A DNA stretch of 64,000 bases from Betaproteobacteria bacterium (GCA_009778785.1 WRFN01000003.1:62001-126000), one strand, 5' to 3'; counted from the stretch's first letter, positions 36,457 through 45,736 are shown. Program-made: numbers and translations. Notes: generated by a model from the sequence alone, not told the origin.

Positions 36457-39400
36457 TCTGTCACCCAAAAACCCTCTTACTTTTGGTTTCGACATTGGTA
36501 TTGCCTCGGTCGGCTGGTGTGTACTCGGTGAAGATCATATCATTGACCTTGGGGTCCGCTATTTTGACCCAGGCGAAGACAACGATGGAAAGCCTCACAA
36601 CCAAACGCGGCGATCAAAACGAGTTGCTCGCAACCGCCTCCACATGCGCCGCTGGCGTTTAAACCAACTTTTGCGTTTGTTCTGTGATGTAGGCATTATC
36701 TCCCGCCCTGAGCCTCAGTTACTCATATCGCCACCACGCGGCAAAGGCAAACCAGACACATCGAGTCCATGGCAATTGCGCGATCAAGGACTCAAGCGAC
36801 TGCTGGAACCTATCGAGTGGGCACACGTTCTTTACTACATGGTCAAACACCGAGGTTTTGAATTCTTTCGCAAGAGTGAAATCAACTCACCCGCAGACAA
36901 GGATGCCGAAGCGGATAAAACGGAGGAAATCAGCGAAACTCAGGATGCACAAAGCGAAGTTACAACAGAAAAAGACAAGAAAAAACTCAAGGCAGCATTG
37001 AGTGACACCACCACACTGTTAGAAAAATATCGGAAGCGCACCCAAAACCCCAATCTGACAGTTGGCGCTCTGGCTGCCTGGCTTTCAAAAGACAGATACG
37101 AAGCTAGCGAGCCACAACCTGACGAAGATGACTGCAAATTGTTCCGTGAATCGCTGAGAAACAAAGGTGGAAGCTATCGTCACTCCTTTTTCCGCGCAGT
37201 ACTCCGGCAAGAGCTGCAAGAACTGTTCGCCACGCAAACTAATCACGGCAATCCATACACCACATTGGAATTGCCCGCCGATGGTGAATACCTACAGCGC
37301 ATGCTTGGCCAAGGCAACACAAAACTAACGCCAGAAAAGACCATCCCAGTTGGCGGCAAATCGCGCCTAGTAGGGCAAACATTTCAGCAAGCCGTTTTCG
37401 ACCTGTTCGACCTCCAACACCCGCCGCTTTACGGCGATCAAATTCACGAAATGATTGGCGAATGCGAATTGATAGAAGGGCAACCACGCGCCCCCAAGAA
37501 TGCCTTCTCATCGGAGCGTGCTACTTGGCTTGAAAAGCTAAACCAACTGCGTATACGTCGAAATGGATCAGAGGAGCTCTCTCCGAAGGAACGCGAATGT
37601 CTGATAAATCTGCCCTACGAGCACACCAAGGTAACGCTCAAGCTCGTGCGTGAAACCTTGATGGCGAACACAGACTTTCCGGCTTCGTGGCAAGAGGCTA
37701 ATTTCAACGTTGCCCGCTATCAAGCTAAACCTGCCAATGACGGTGCTTGGATACTCATTGTTCCACGCGGGGAAGAACCCATCAGCCTTGTCAAATGGGC
37801 TGATACCGAGAAACGTAAAAAAAATCTAAAGGAAGTCAAAAAACAGCTTACGGGCGGTTCCATGACTTTCACGGCTTTACGCGAACAACTCGAATTAGAT
37901 GATTCAGACCGCTTCGTCTATCGCATCAAAGAAACCCGCATCGTCTCCCGCGAGCACGAACAAGAGCGCATTCCATTCTCTTCGCAAGGCGAGGGGATTC
38001 TTGCTAAGGGACAATCGTATCGCTACATCTGCTCGGATGGCAAACCAAAAGTATTCTCTAAGGCTGCTTGGAAAGCAGTTACCACGCTACGCACGCGCAG
38101 CACTGCAACATTAGCCGACTGGCGCACACTCATTGCCTCATTCAAAGGCATGGAAGGCGCTTGGCAATTTGAACACTCCGAAACAAAAGAAGAAGCGATA
38201 GAGGTCAGTGATGAATTGCGAACCGTTCCCTTGCAGTTTGAAGATGCCCAAGCCGTAGAAACAGACCACAAACTTGTCGAACTCAAAGGTTGGCACGCCA
38301 TGCGGCTGGCACTGGCCGAAAAATTTCCGGATAGATGGGCGTCACTACAAGTAGCCTACAAAGAGCCTGCTAGTACGCAGGGATTGCGCACAGCTAAAGA
38401 TATAGATGAAATTGCTACCATCTTGACCCTAAGCCAGACCGACCATGAAATAGAAGACAAATTGAGAACCCTTGCCTATTCGGAAACAGAAATTGAGGCA
38501 TTACAAACTATCAGTTTCAGTAAATTCCGAAACATTGGGTTTGAAGCATTACACAAAATACTGCCGCACCTCGAAGAGGGGCATATTTATAGCAAAGGTT
38601 GTTCGCTGGCTAACCTCTCTCACTCTGAAAAAAACTATCAGAGATCACGATACCTGCCGCCACTGGAAACCTTCATCTACCAGCGTTATCGACACGGAAA
38701 ACTTTCCGGCCATATCGAAAAACGTTATAAGGAATTACTTAGTCCCGTAGTAGCGCGGTCATTCAACCAAGCTCGACTCGTCTTTAACTCTCTTGTCGCC
38801 AAGTATGGATCATCCACCTATGTACATATTGAAACAGCACGTGATTTAGCCCGCTCAAAAAAATTGCGCGATGAAATCAGACGCCAACAGGAAACCAATG
38901 GCAAGCGGTTAGAGATCATTCGCAATGATTTGCGAAACAGACTAGGCCGTGAACCCAACTCCACTCAGGTTCTCAAAATGCGCCTTTATCTCGAACAAAA
39001 AGGGCAATGTCTGTACACCGGAAAATCACTTGAGCCGCTCATTGACTCAATGCTCAATGAAAACACAAATGATGTTGAAATTGATCATATCTGGCCGCGC
39101 TCCAAGACCTTCGATAACAGCCTCGATAATCGAGTTCTGGTGATAGCTGGAGCAAACCAAGATAAAAGGAACCTCATCCCTTATGAATTTTTCAATGGCG
39201 CTGGCGGCGATCCTCGCTGGAGAGAATTCGAGAAAAGGGTACTTGACTGTAAGGGCATAAACGCCGAAAAGCAACGCCGCCTCCTGTCCAAAACACTGGA
39301 AGATGCCGACGAATTTCTCGCTCGAAATCTCGTCGACACACGTTATGCGACTCGCATGTTTGCCAACATGTTACGAGAGGGGGTTCTTTTTGCTGGCGGC

Positions 39401-40909
39401 GCAACGCCGGAAGAATTGGAAGCCATTTCGCCAGACGACGACGGCAAAACCCGCTGGAATCGCTATCAACGTGCTCGGGTTCGTACCCCACAGGGACGGC
39501 TGGTGGATTTCCTGCGTGGCAAGTGGGGACTAGCTCATCTCAAAGATCGAAAGAAAAGCGATCTTCACCATGCACTGGACGCTTGCATCATCGCTGCCTG
39601 TTCTCCGGCAATCATTCAACGAGTCAATAACTACTTTGCCGAAGAAGAAAATGGACACGGTTTCAAGCGTAATTCTGACGGCACTTATACAAATCGCAGC
39701 ACAAAAAAGAATCTCAGCAAAGCGGAAGCGCGAGAACGCGGACTTTATCTGCCTGCTCCGTGGGAAGATTTTCATCGTGATGTGCGGAATGCGTTAGGGA
39801 AAGTTTTTATCTCGCGCCGTCCAAAACGGAAATCTGCTGGCGAGGTCCATGACGCCAACCCTAAAGGCATTCGTTATTTGCCCGTCCCCCTCGTCGAACT
39901 GACAGAAGAAATGCTGACGGATGAATGCCTACGAGAAGTCGGGAGACGGCGGCGAGAAAACTACGAAGCGCTGCGCATGGCATTACAAGTTACCAATGGC
40001 GATGCACAAATGGCGTTTGCTGACGGTTATGAAATCCAAGGGAAACACGGCAAGCTCAAACGCATTTACAGCATCGCCATGCCGCTGTGGAGTTTGCCTA
40101 ACGACTACCTCAAGCAACGGAACAAAGCTCTGACGATAGAGAATGCCAAGAGACGCAAGGAAGGAGACGCGAAACTTCTCTACGAAAATCTGTCAAAAAC
40201 CGCTCGTAAGACTGTTCCATTGACCAGCCTCACACAAAAAATGCTTACAGAAGGAGAACTGGGCAGCACTTTCTACCAGCGCAACAAAGAACTGATCGAG
40301 GCATTGAAAACGCACTTGGGTGACAAGAAAGCAAAAGATGCGTTTGCTCAGCCCTTTCAACCACCGCCCGGCAAGAGCGGAAAGGAACGACCGGTTATTC
40401 GCTCCATCCGTCTTCCTGATACACACGGTAGCGGTGTACTGGTACGCGGTGGCATCACCGGACTAGGTGAGAGCATATCGACAGAAGTCTGGTGGACAGG
40501 CAGTGCCTATTTTTTCCGCCCCCGTTACCAAGCAGACAAGGAGACCATGTTCGGTATGGAAGATCTGCCAGATGGGGCAAAGCATATATTCAATCTTCGA
40601 ATTGACGACCCCATAGAAGTTGTCTTGACCAATGGTGAAATCATTCCAGGAGGAGCCTTTCCAGGCTATTTCGTCGTGTACGAAGGCGACGGTCGTATGC
40701 GAATTCGGACACATGACCGACCGGGGAAAACTCCACTAAAAACAAACCAGACTGAAGAAAACAATGATGATGAGCAGTCAAATGCTGTCAAAGACACCTC
40801 ATTACGCCGATTTAACACCAAGGACATCAAAAAACTCCGCAAATTCAAGGTTGATGTTCTAGGTCGTTACAAAGAAGTAAACGGCGGTTCTCCGCATGGC
40901 TTGGCGTAG
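36446..40909 (+). CDS. cas9: CRISPR-associated endonuclease Cas9 (type II-C-like, 1487 aa)
   Basis: RNA-guided DNA nuclease. RuvC-I has D16 in GFDIGIASVGW; an arginine-rich bridge helix follows (TRRSKRVARNRLHMRRWRLN). RuvC-II has E796 in HIETARDL, HNH has D880-H881 in EIDHIWPRSKTFDNS, and RuvC-III has H1041-H1042 and D1045 in HHALDACIIA, so both nuclease sites look intact. The protein is about 400 residues longer than N. meningitidis Cas9. Most of the excess is an insertion at about 427-610 in the recognition lobe and a repeated module in the C-terminal lobe (1146-1213 and 1256-1324). AAGGA precedes the ATG. By eye the gene is AT-richer than its chromosomal neighbours. Confidence 0.96.
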   Translation: MKSNLSPKNPLTFGFDIGIASVGWCVLGEDHIIDLGVRYFDPGEDNDGKPHNQTRRSKRVARNRLHMRRWRLNQLLRLFCDVGIISRPEPQLLISPPRGKGKPDTSSPWQLRDQGLKRLLEPIEWAHVLYYMVKHRGFEFFRKSEINSPADKDAEADKTEEISETQDAQSEVTTEKDKKKLKAALSDTTTLLEKYRKRTQNPNLTVGALAAWLSKDRYEASEPQPDEDDCKLFRESLRNKGGSYRHSFFRAVLRQELQELFATQTNHGNPYTTLELPADGEYLQRMLGQGNTKLTPEKTIPVGGKSRLVGQTFQQAVFDLFDLQHPPLYGDQIHEMIGECELIEGQPRAPKNAFSSERATWLEKLNQLRIRRNGSEELSPKERECLINLPYEHTKVTLKLVRETLMANTDFPASWQEANFNVARYQAKPANDGAWILIVPRGEEPISLVKWADTEKRKKNLKEVKKQLTGGSMTFTALREQLELDDSDRFVYRIKETRIVSREHEQERIPFSSQGEGILAKGQSYRYICSDGKPKVFSKAAWKAVTTLRTRSTATLADWRTLIASFKGMEGAWQFEHSETKEEAIEVSDELRTVPLQFEDAQAVETDHKLVELKGWHAMRLALAEKFPDRWASLQVAYKEPASTQGLRTAKDIDEIATILTLSQTDHEIEDKLRTLAYSETEIEALQTISFSKFRNIGFEALHKILPHLEEGHIYSKGCSLANLSHSEKNYQRSRYLPPLETFIYQRYRHGKLSGHIEKRYKELLSPVVARSFNQARLVFNSLVAKYGSSTYVHIETARDLARSKKLRDEIRRQQETNGKRLEIIRNDLRNRLGREPNSTQVLKMRLYLEQKGQCLYTGKSLEPLIDSMLNENTNDVEIDHIWPRSKTFDNSLDNRVLVIAGANQDKRNLIPYEFFNGAGGDPRWREFEKRVLDCKGINAEKQRRLLSKTLEDADEFLARNLVDTRYATRMFANMLREGVLFAGGATPEELEAISPDDDGKTRWNRYQRARVRTPQGRLVDFLRGKWGLAHLKDRKKSDLHHALDACIIAACSPAIIQRVNNYFAEEENGHGFKRNSDGTYTNRSTKKNLSKAEARERGLYLPAPWEDFHRDVRNALGKVFISRRPKRKSAGEVHDANPKGIRYLPVPLVELTEEMLTDECLREVGRRRRENYEALRMALQVTNGDAQMAFADGYEIQGKHGKLKRIYSIAMPLWSLPNDYLKQRNKALTIENAKRRKEGDAKLLYENLSKTARKTVPLTSLTQKMLTEGELGSTFYQRNKELIEALKTHLGDKKAKDAFAQPFQPPPGKSGKERPVIRSIRLPDTHGSGVLVRGGITGLGESISTEVWWTGSAYFFRPRYQADKETMFGMEDLPDGAKHIFNLRIDDPIEVVLTNGEIIPGGAFPGYFVVYEGDGRMRIRTHDRPGKTPLKTNQTEENNDDEQSNAVKDTSLRRFNTKDIKKLRKFKVDVLGRYKEVNGGSPHGLA

Positions 40910-41801
40910 CGTGATGATTTCCCGCCCGGCGCGTCTGCGGCGGGAGCATTATTCGTTGGCCATCGAACAGGAAGAAACGGCCTTTGTTCCTTTCGAGGAC
41001 ATCGCTGTGATTGTTCTCGATCACCGGGAAATCACGCTGACTCATCCGGCGCTTTCAGCCTGCGCCGAATACGGCATCAGCCTTTTTTCTACCGGCGATA
41101 ACCATCAGCCAAACGGTGTGTTCTTGCCCTATTTGCAACATTCGCGAGCCACGCGCGTGTTGCGGTTGCAACTCGATATCACCAAGCCAGCAGCCAAGCA
41201 AGCTTGGGCTGCGATAATCCGACAAAAAATTACCAACCAAGCACGCAGCCTGACTCTTGCCAAACGCGATGACGCCGAACGTTTGGAGTCGTACGTGCGT
41301 CGCGTTCGTTCGGGCGATCCGGCAAACTGTGAAGCCTTGGCATCAGCACATTATTTTCCGCAGTTATTTGGTGTCAATTTTTCCCGCGACCAAGGGCGCT
41401 GGATCAATGCAGCACTTGATTATGGCTATGCCGTGCTGCGCGGAACGATTGCGCGCGGGTTGGTTGCGCATGGGCTACTGCCATCGTTGGGACTGTTTCA
41501 TGCCAGCGAGCAAAACGCGTTCAACCTTGCTGACGACATTATCGAGCCGTTCCGCCCAATTGTTGATTTGCATGTCGTCAGCCAACCGCTCATCGAAGAA
41601 CGCGAGCTATTGCCCACCGATAAAGTGGCTCTGGTAGCGCTGCTCAATGTTGATGTCACCATGCCACGCGGCACGACGAGTGTGCTTTCCGCCATTGAAC
41701 AATGCGTCGAAAGCTTCGTTCGTTTTTACGAAGGCGCCGCTGCCGAAACTTTAGAGCTTCCTTTACTTGCCGGCTTACGGCAACACGCCCGTGAGTATTG
41801 A
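40896..41801 (+). CDS. cas1: CRISPR-associated endonuclease Cas1 (type II)
   Basis: Integrase that inserts new spacers as a complex with Cas2. The 301-residue protein starts [20 protein letters not shown], the usual type II Cas1 opening, which supports the ATG lying 14 bases before the cas9 stop over an internal ATG at 40914. Metal ligands are visible as E146 ([16 protein letters not shown]), H202 ([15 protein letters not shown]) and E217 (DIIEPFRP). It is translated with cas9 and cas2 from one operon. Confidence 0.95.
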   Translation: MAWRSVMISRPARLRREHYSLAIEQEETAFVPFEDIAVIVLDHREITLTHPALSACAEYGISLFSTGDNHQPNGVFLPYLQHSRATRVLRLQLDITKPAAKQAWAAIIRQKITNQARSLTLAKRDDAERLESYVRRVRSGDPANCEALASAHYFPQLFGVNFSRDQGRWINAALDYGYAVLRGTIARGLVAHGLLPSLGLFHASEQNAFNLADDIIEPFRPIVDLHVVSQPLIEERELLPTDKVALVALLNVDVTMPRGTTSVLSAIEQCVESFVRFYEGAAAETLELPLLAGLRQHAREY

Positions 41802-41814
41802 AACGAGGCGCTAT

Positions 41815-42123
41815 ATGCGCATACTTGTCTTTTTCGACTTGCCTGTCGTCACTCGCGCCGACCGTCGAGCATATACATTATTCCGTCGTTTTCTCATCAA
41901 CGATGGCTACGACATGCTTCAATTCTCGGTTTATGCCCGTATCCTTAATGGGCGCGATGCTGAAGAAAAACATCATCAACGCTTGTCGGCAAACCTTCCG
42001 CCTGAAGGCTCTATCCGTGCTTTAACCGTCACCGAAAAGCAATACGCTAGCATGAAACTACTGGTCGGCCTGCCGCTTTTTCAGGAAAAAAAGGTCGATT
42101 CCAAACAAATGCTGCTTTTCTGA
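41815..42123 (+). CDS. cas2: CRISPR-associated protein Cas2
   Basis: Structural partner of Cas1 in spacer integration. The 102-residue protein starts [20 protein letters not shown], a ferredoxin-like fold with the conserved Asp in the first strand, and has [14 protein letters not shown] in the expected place. The ATG has GAGG six bases upstream; an in-frame GTG eight codons earlier overlaps cas1 and is less likely. No cas4 or csn2 is present, so the adaptation set is the minimal type II-C one. Confidence 0.93.
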   Translation: MRILVFFDLPVVTRADRRAYTLFRRFLINDGYDMLQFSVYARILNGRDAEEKHHQRLSANLPPEGSIRALTVTEKQYASMKLLVGLPLFQEKKVDSKQMLLF

Positions 42124-42140
42124 CGCCTGTTTTTAAAAGG

Positions 42141-42177
42141 AAAAATCCCCGCCAAGCTAGGCTGGACGGGGATTTTT
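42141..42177. terminator. Bidirectional terminator between cas2 and the array
   Basis: AAAAATCCCCG (42141-42151) pairs with CGGGGATTTTT (42167-42177) around a 15-base loop, giving a T-run on either strand. It ends the cas9-cas1-cas2 transcript and, read leftward, lies eight bases after the last repeat, where it would end crRNA transcripts. Confidence 0.85.
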
Positions 42178-42185
42178 CTTAGGCT

Positions 42186-43475
42186 ATTGTAGCAATCCGA
42201 GGTGAGAGAGGGAACTACAACGACATTACTACTAGTCAAGAGGTTACCGCTATTGTAGCAATCCGAGGTGAGAGAGGGAACTACAACTCGTAATCCGCAA
42301 CCACACTGGCTGCGAAAATTGTAGCAATCCGAGGTGAGAGAGGGAACTACAACCCGGAGCCAAGAGGGTTGGTGCTCCTTCCGATTGTAGCAATCCGAGG
42401 TGAGAGAGGGAACTACAACGTAGTCGGCGACGTAGAAACAAGAAGAGAGATTGTAGCAATCCGAGGTGAGAGAGGGAACTACAACCTGCGCGCCAAGCGT
42501 ACACCCTAGCACCCTATTGTAGCAATCCGAGGTGAGAGAGGGAACTACAACAGCGGGGCAGGGCGGGCGAGTAAATTCGAGATTGTAGCAATCCGAGGTG
42601 AGAGAGGGAACTACAACTATAAAGTTCAGACGGTTACTAAGTCGAAAATTGTAGCAATCCGAGGTGAGAGAGGGAACTACAACCGAAAAAATGCGTGCGC
42701 TTTACGAGAGCGAATTGTAGCAATCCGAGGTGAGAGAGGGAACTACAACATATACCGTAACACATAACAGAATAGCGGTATTGTAGCAATCCGAGGTGAG
42801 AGAGGGAACTACAACGTGGGGGCAGGCCGTTGATGGCGCGGCGCGATTGTAGCAATCCGAGGTGAGAGAGGGAACTACAACTCAATTGTTGGAGACATTC
42901 GCGGATCACTCATTGTAGCAATCCGAGGTGAGAGAGGGAACTACAACATAAATTCCTGGCCTGGGAACAAGATAAAGATTGTAGCAATCCGAGGTGAGAG
43001 AGGGAACTACAACGGCGCGGCTAAAGGTTGCTGCTTCCCCCATATTGTAGCAATCCGAGGTGAGAGAGGGAACTACAACGGTTTCGATAAAGCCGTCAGT
43101 CGTTTTGTGATTGTAGCAATCCGAGGTGAGAGAGGGAACTACAACGCCGAGCGTTTCGTAGTGGCGCGCCGCTGTATTGTAGCAATCCGAGGTGAGAGAG
43201 GGAACTACAACGCGAATTCTGGAACGCGCTCCGGCTTCTTGATTGTAGCAATCCGAGGTGAGAGAGGGAACTACAACGCCTTTCGAGATGGAAACAGCGG
43301 CCGTTTCATTGTAGCAATCCGAGGTGAGAGAGGGAACTACAACAAGTGGATAAAGCGGCAAGTTACGCGGCTCATTGTAGCAATCCGAGGTGAGAGAGGG
43401 AACTACAACGACGCGATCATCGTGGACTTCGGCATCGAGATTGTAGCAATCCGAGGTGAGAGAGGAAGCTACAAC
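42186..43475 (-). CRISPR. CRISPR array: 20 repeats of 36 bp, 19 spacers of 30 bp
   Basis: Repeats recur with an exact 66-base period. On the plus strand each starts ATTGTAGCAATCCGAGG and ends GAGGGAACTACAAC. The tracrRNA fits the minus-strand version, which starts GTTGTAG and ends TGCTACAAT, so crRNAs are inferred to be made leftward, opposite to the cas genes. TGCTACAAT resembles an extended -10 promoter, as in Neisseria repeats. All repeats I checked are identical except the rightmost (43440-43475), which has two substitutions near its plus-strand 3' end. The spacers show no obvious similarity to each other. Confidence 0.98.
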
Positions 43476-43565
43476 ACACCAATCTGTGTATTAGGTTCTT
43501 CAATAGTTGACGTTACATTAGGCACTTTGCCATAATGCCAGAATCGCGTGATGGGGGGAGGGGAA

Positions 43566-43928
43566 ATGAAGACGGTGACTTTCAACATTCGGATCGAGTC
43601 CGAGTTGCGCGACGCGTTCAACCGCGCTGCCGCCGCCTCGCACCGTTCGGCGGCGCAGGTGTTGCGTGAGTTGATTCGTCATTTTGTCGAAAGCGCCCCG
43701 CAGTCCAAAGTGAAGCCGCAGTTGTCCGAAACCAAGTTGCACGAACGCCGCCGCGCGGTGGATTTTGTTCGCGCCAACACGGAGATGGAAGGTTTTTTCA
43801 CTGACGACGATTTCAAGACGTTGGAAGAAAGTTACGCCAACGGCGAGAGCGAGATCGAGGACTTCTGGCAGTACATCGAGAAAAAAATCGGGCACCTGCG
43901 GGTGAAGCAAGATGTCGCCGGACAATGA
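43566..43928 (+). CDS. Fic antitoxin (RHH-like head, VbhA-like inhibitory tail)
   Basis: A 120-residue protein. Residues 1-45 (MKTVTFNIRIESELRDAFNR onward) look like a ribbon-helix-helix DNA-binding unit. Residues 60-85 (ERRRAVDFVRANTEMEGFF) resemble the VbhA-type antitoxin helix with consensus (S/T)xxxE(G/N); here it reads N71-xxx-E75-G76, keeping the glutamate but with Asn for Ser/Thr. The start follows GGGAGGGG; an upstream ATG pair gives six extra residues. Its stop lies 17 bases inside the Fic gene, so the two are translationally coupled. Confidence 0.75.
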   Translation: MKTVTFNIRIESELRDAFNRAAAASHRSAAQVLRELIRHFVESAPQSKVKPQLSETKLHERRRAVDFVRANTEMEGFFTDDDFKTLEESYANGESEIEDFWQYIEKKIGHLRVKQDVAGQ

Positions 43929-44820
43929 AGTTTCCAGTAGTCCCATCGAGGTCGAGGCGCTCGTCACGCGGGCGCGTTTGTACGAACTTTCCCGACAGCC
44001 CTTGCCTGATCGCTTCGACGCGCAGCATCTGAAATATGTTCACGGTTATATCTTTCAGGATTTGCCGCTTTACGGTATCGAAGATCCGCTGCCCGGAAAA
44101 TTTCGCTATGAAATCACTCGGGACGATGATGATTGGTACAAATCCCGCAAGCTGAAAAGCATCGACACGCGCTCAGTTGTCTGTTACTCGCACATGAACA
44201 AAGCGACGCTCGATGATCTGCGTGATACGTTGCGCAACGCCGCTCCGGCGATCTTGCGGCAACTCAAAACAACAGCCGAGTTTGTGGAAAAACTCAGCCG
44301 GATTTACGCCAAGCTCGATTACATCCATCCTTTTTACGAAGGCAACAGCCGCGCGCTGTGCGAATTCACGCGACAAATTGCTCTGGCAAGCGGCTACGAA
44401 TTGGCGTGGGACAAGTTCAACCTGAGCGACACGCGGCGCGACTTGCTCAACATTGCGCGCGATCGGGCGGTAGGCGAATTGGCCGTTCCGAAGATTCGCA
44501 ATCACGACATAAGCAAGCGCGTCGTTTTTTACATGGACAAGTTCGAACAAACGCCGTCGTTACGACAACTGTTCAAGAGCGCGGTACGTCCCCGCCGCGC
44601 CGTCGCCTTTGAAAAGTTGCCGAAAAAAACCGCGCTCATCGCTCATCCCGAATTGCAGGAAGCCTTCAAGGCGCTGCATGCGTCCGAGCAGTTCTTGTAT
44701 GAAAATTCACCGGACACTGAAGACGAGCAACAGTCGGCAATGGAAAAAACAAAGCAACACATTCTTGCTCGACTGAACGCGGGCGAGACCAAAAATTTTC
44801 AGCGGAATAAAAAATCGTAG
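43912..44820 (+). CDS. Fic-domain toxin, probable AMPylase or relative
   Basis: A 302-residue protein with a Fic motif HPFYEGNSRALC at residues 139-150. The catalytic H139, the anion-binding loop GNSR and surrounding helices fit the family (consensus HPFx(D/E)GNGRxxR), but the second Gly is Ser and the final Arg, which usually holds the ATP gamma-phosphate, is Cys150. Fic enzymes transfer AMP or other phosphate groups to target proteins. The C-terminal ~120 residues are charged and unassigned. It forms an operon with the antitoxin directly beside the CRISPR array. Confidence 0.8.
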   Translation: MSPDNEVSSSPIEVEALVTRARLYELSRQPLPDRFDAQHLKYVHGYIFQDLPLYGIEDPLPGKFRYEITRDDDDWYKSRKLKSIDTRSVVCYSHMNKATLDDLRDTLRNAAPAILRQLKTTAEFVEKLSRIYAKLDYIHPFYEGNSRALCEFTRQIALASGYELAWDKFNLSDTRRDLLNIARDRAVGELAVPKIRNHDISKRVVFYMDKFEQTPSLRQLFKSAVRPRRAVAFEKLPKKTALIAHPELQEAFKALHASEQFLYENSPDTEDEQQSAMEKTKQHILARLNAGETKNFQRNKKS

Positions 44821-44905
44821 ATTGGAACGAGGCATCAAACCCCAACGGTTCGATGTCACGAACCAACATCACTACCACTTCCTCGCAATGACGCCTTGCT
44901 CTCCC

Positions 44906-45736
44906 TTAAAAATTCGCCGTATCGGGATCAGGGCCTAAACGTCCCTTCGGGTTGTCGAGGCTGTTCAGCGCGGCCATGTCTTCGCTGTCGAGCCGGAAAT
45001 CAAACACGTTAAAATTTTCGCGGGCGCGTTCCGCGTGAACGGTTTTCGGAATCGCGATCAGTCCGTTTTCGAGATGCCAGCGCAGCACGATTTGCACTGC
45101 TGTTTTGCCGTGCTTTTGCGCGATGCGCAGAACTTTTTCGTCGCGCAACAAAGCGCCGCCCTGCCCGATCGGGCTCCAGGATTCGGTGACGATGCCGTGT
45201 TGCGCGTGAAAGGCGCGCATTGCCCGTTGCTGAAAATACGGATGCAGTTCGATTTGATTGACCGCCGGAACAACGCCGGTTTCATCCATCGCCTGTTGCA
45301 AATGCGCCTTCTGGAAATTGGACACGCCGATCGAACGCACACGCCCTTCTTTTTTCAGCGTGACCAGCGCGCGCCAGCTATCGAGATAGCGTCCCCGATG
45401 CGCCATCGGCCAATGGATCAGGTAGAGATCGACGTGATCGAGTTTCAGCCGTCGCAAACTTTCGTCGTAAGCGCGCAGTGTTTCATCGTAGCCCTGCTGG
45501 CTGTTCCACAATTTGGTGGTCACGAAAATGTCTTCGCGCGGCACGTCCGAAGCGCGGATTCCCTCGCCGACACCGACTTCGTTGCCGTAAATGGCGGCCG
45601 TGTCGATCAAACGATAACCCGCTGCCAGCGCGGCGGCGACTGCGGCGGCGGCTTTTTCTTCCGGCGTTTGCCAAGTGCCGAAACCGAGTTGCGGAATCGA
45701 CGAGCCGTCGTTCAGAGTAAGCATGGGTTGCGACAT
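44906..45736 (-). CDS. Aldo/keto reductase, DkgA-like
   Basis: NAD(P)H-dependent carbonyl reductase of 276 residues with the (beta/alpha)8 pattern. IPQLGFGTWQ opens the barrel; D in LIDTAAIYGNE, Y at IYGNE, K in FVTTKLWNS and H in VDLYLIHWPM make the catalytic tetrad. IGVSNFQKAHLQQ and the C-terminal IPKTVHAERARENFNVF bind cofactor. The small-molecule substrate (2,5-diketogluconate, methylglyoxal or other) cannot be told. It follows the second reductase gene by 24 bases. Confidence 0.92.
   Translation of the reverse strand: MSQPMLTLNDGSSIPQLGFGTWQTPEEKAAAAVAAALAAGYRLIDTAAIYGNEVGVGEGIRASDVPREDIFVTTKLWNSQQGYDETLRAYDESLRRLKLDHVDLYLIHWPMAHRGRYLDSWRALVTLKKEGRVRSIGVSNFQKAHLQQAMDETGVVPAVNQIELHPYFQQRAMRAFHAQHGIVTESWSPIGQGGALLRDEKVLRIAQKHGKTAVQIVLRWHLENGLIAIPKTVHAERARENFNVFDFRLDSEDMAALNSLDNPKGRLGPDPDTANF

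Noticed and set aside
36298..36495. 65-codon minus-strand frame over the tracrRNA
   Set aside because: The stretch is explained by the anti-repeat, nexus hairpin and terminator of the tracrRNA.
36446..42123. Type II-B or II-A assignment because of the large Cas9
   Set aside because: There is no cas4 or csn2, and the repeat, tracrRNA and reversed array orientation are of the Neisseria type II-C style.
42222..43439. Spacer matches to genes in this window (self-targeting)
   Set aside because: I saw none by eye, but a real search needs an alignment tool; no claim is made.
42081..43535. Several reading frames across the CRISPR array translating the repeat as VVVPSLTSDCYN or IVAIRGERGNYN
   Set aside because: The 66-base period is divisible by three, which keeps frames open; the peptides are repeat translations, not genes.
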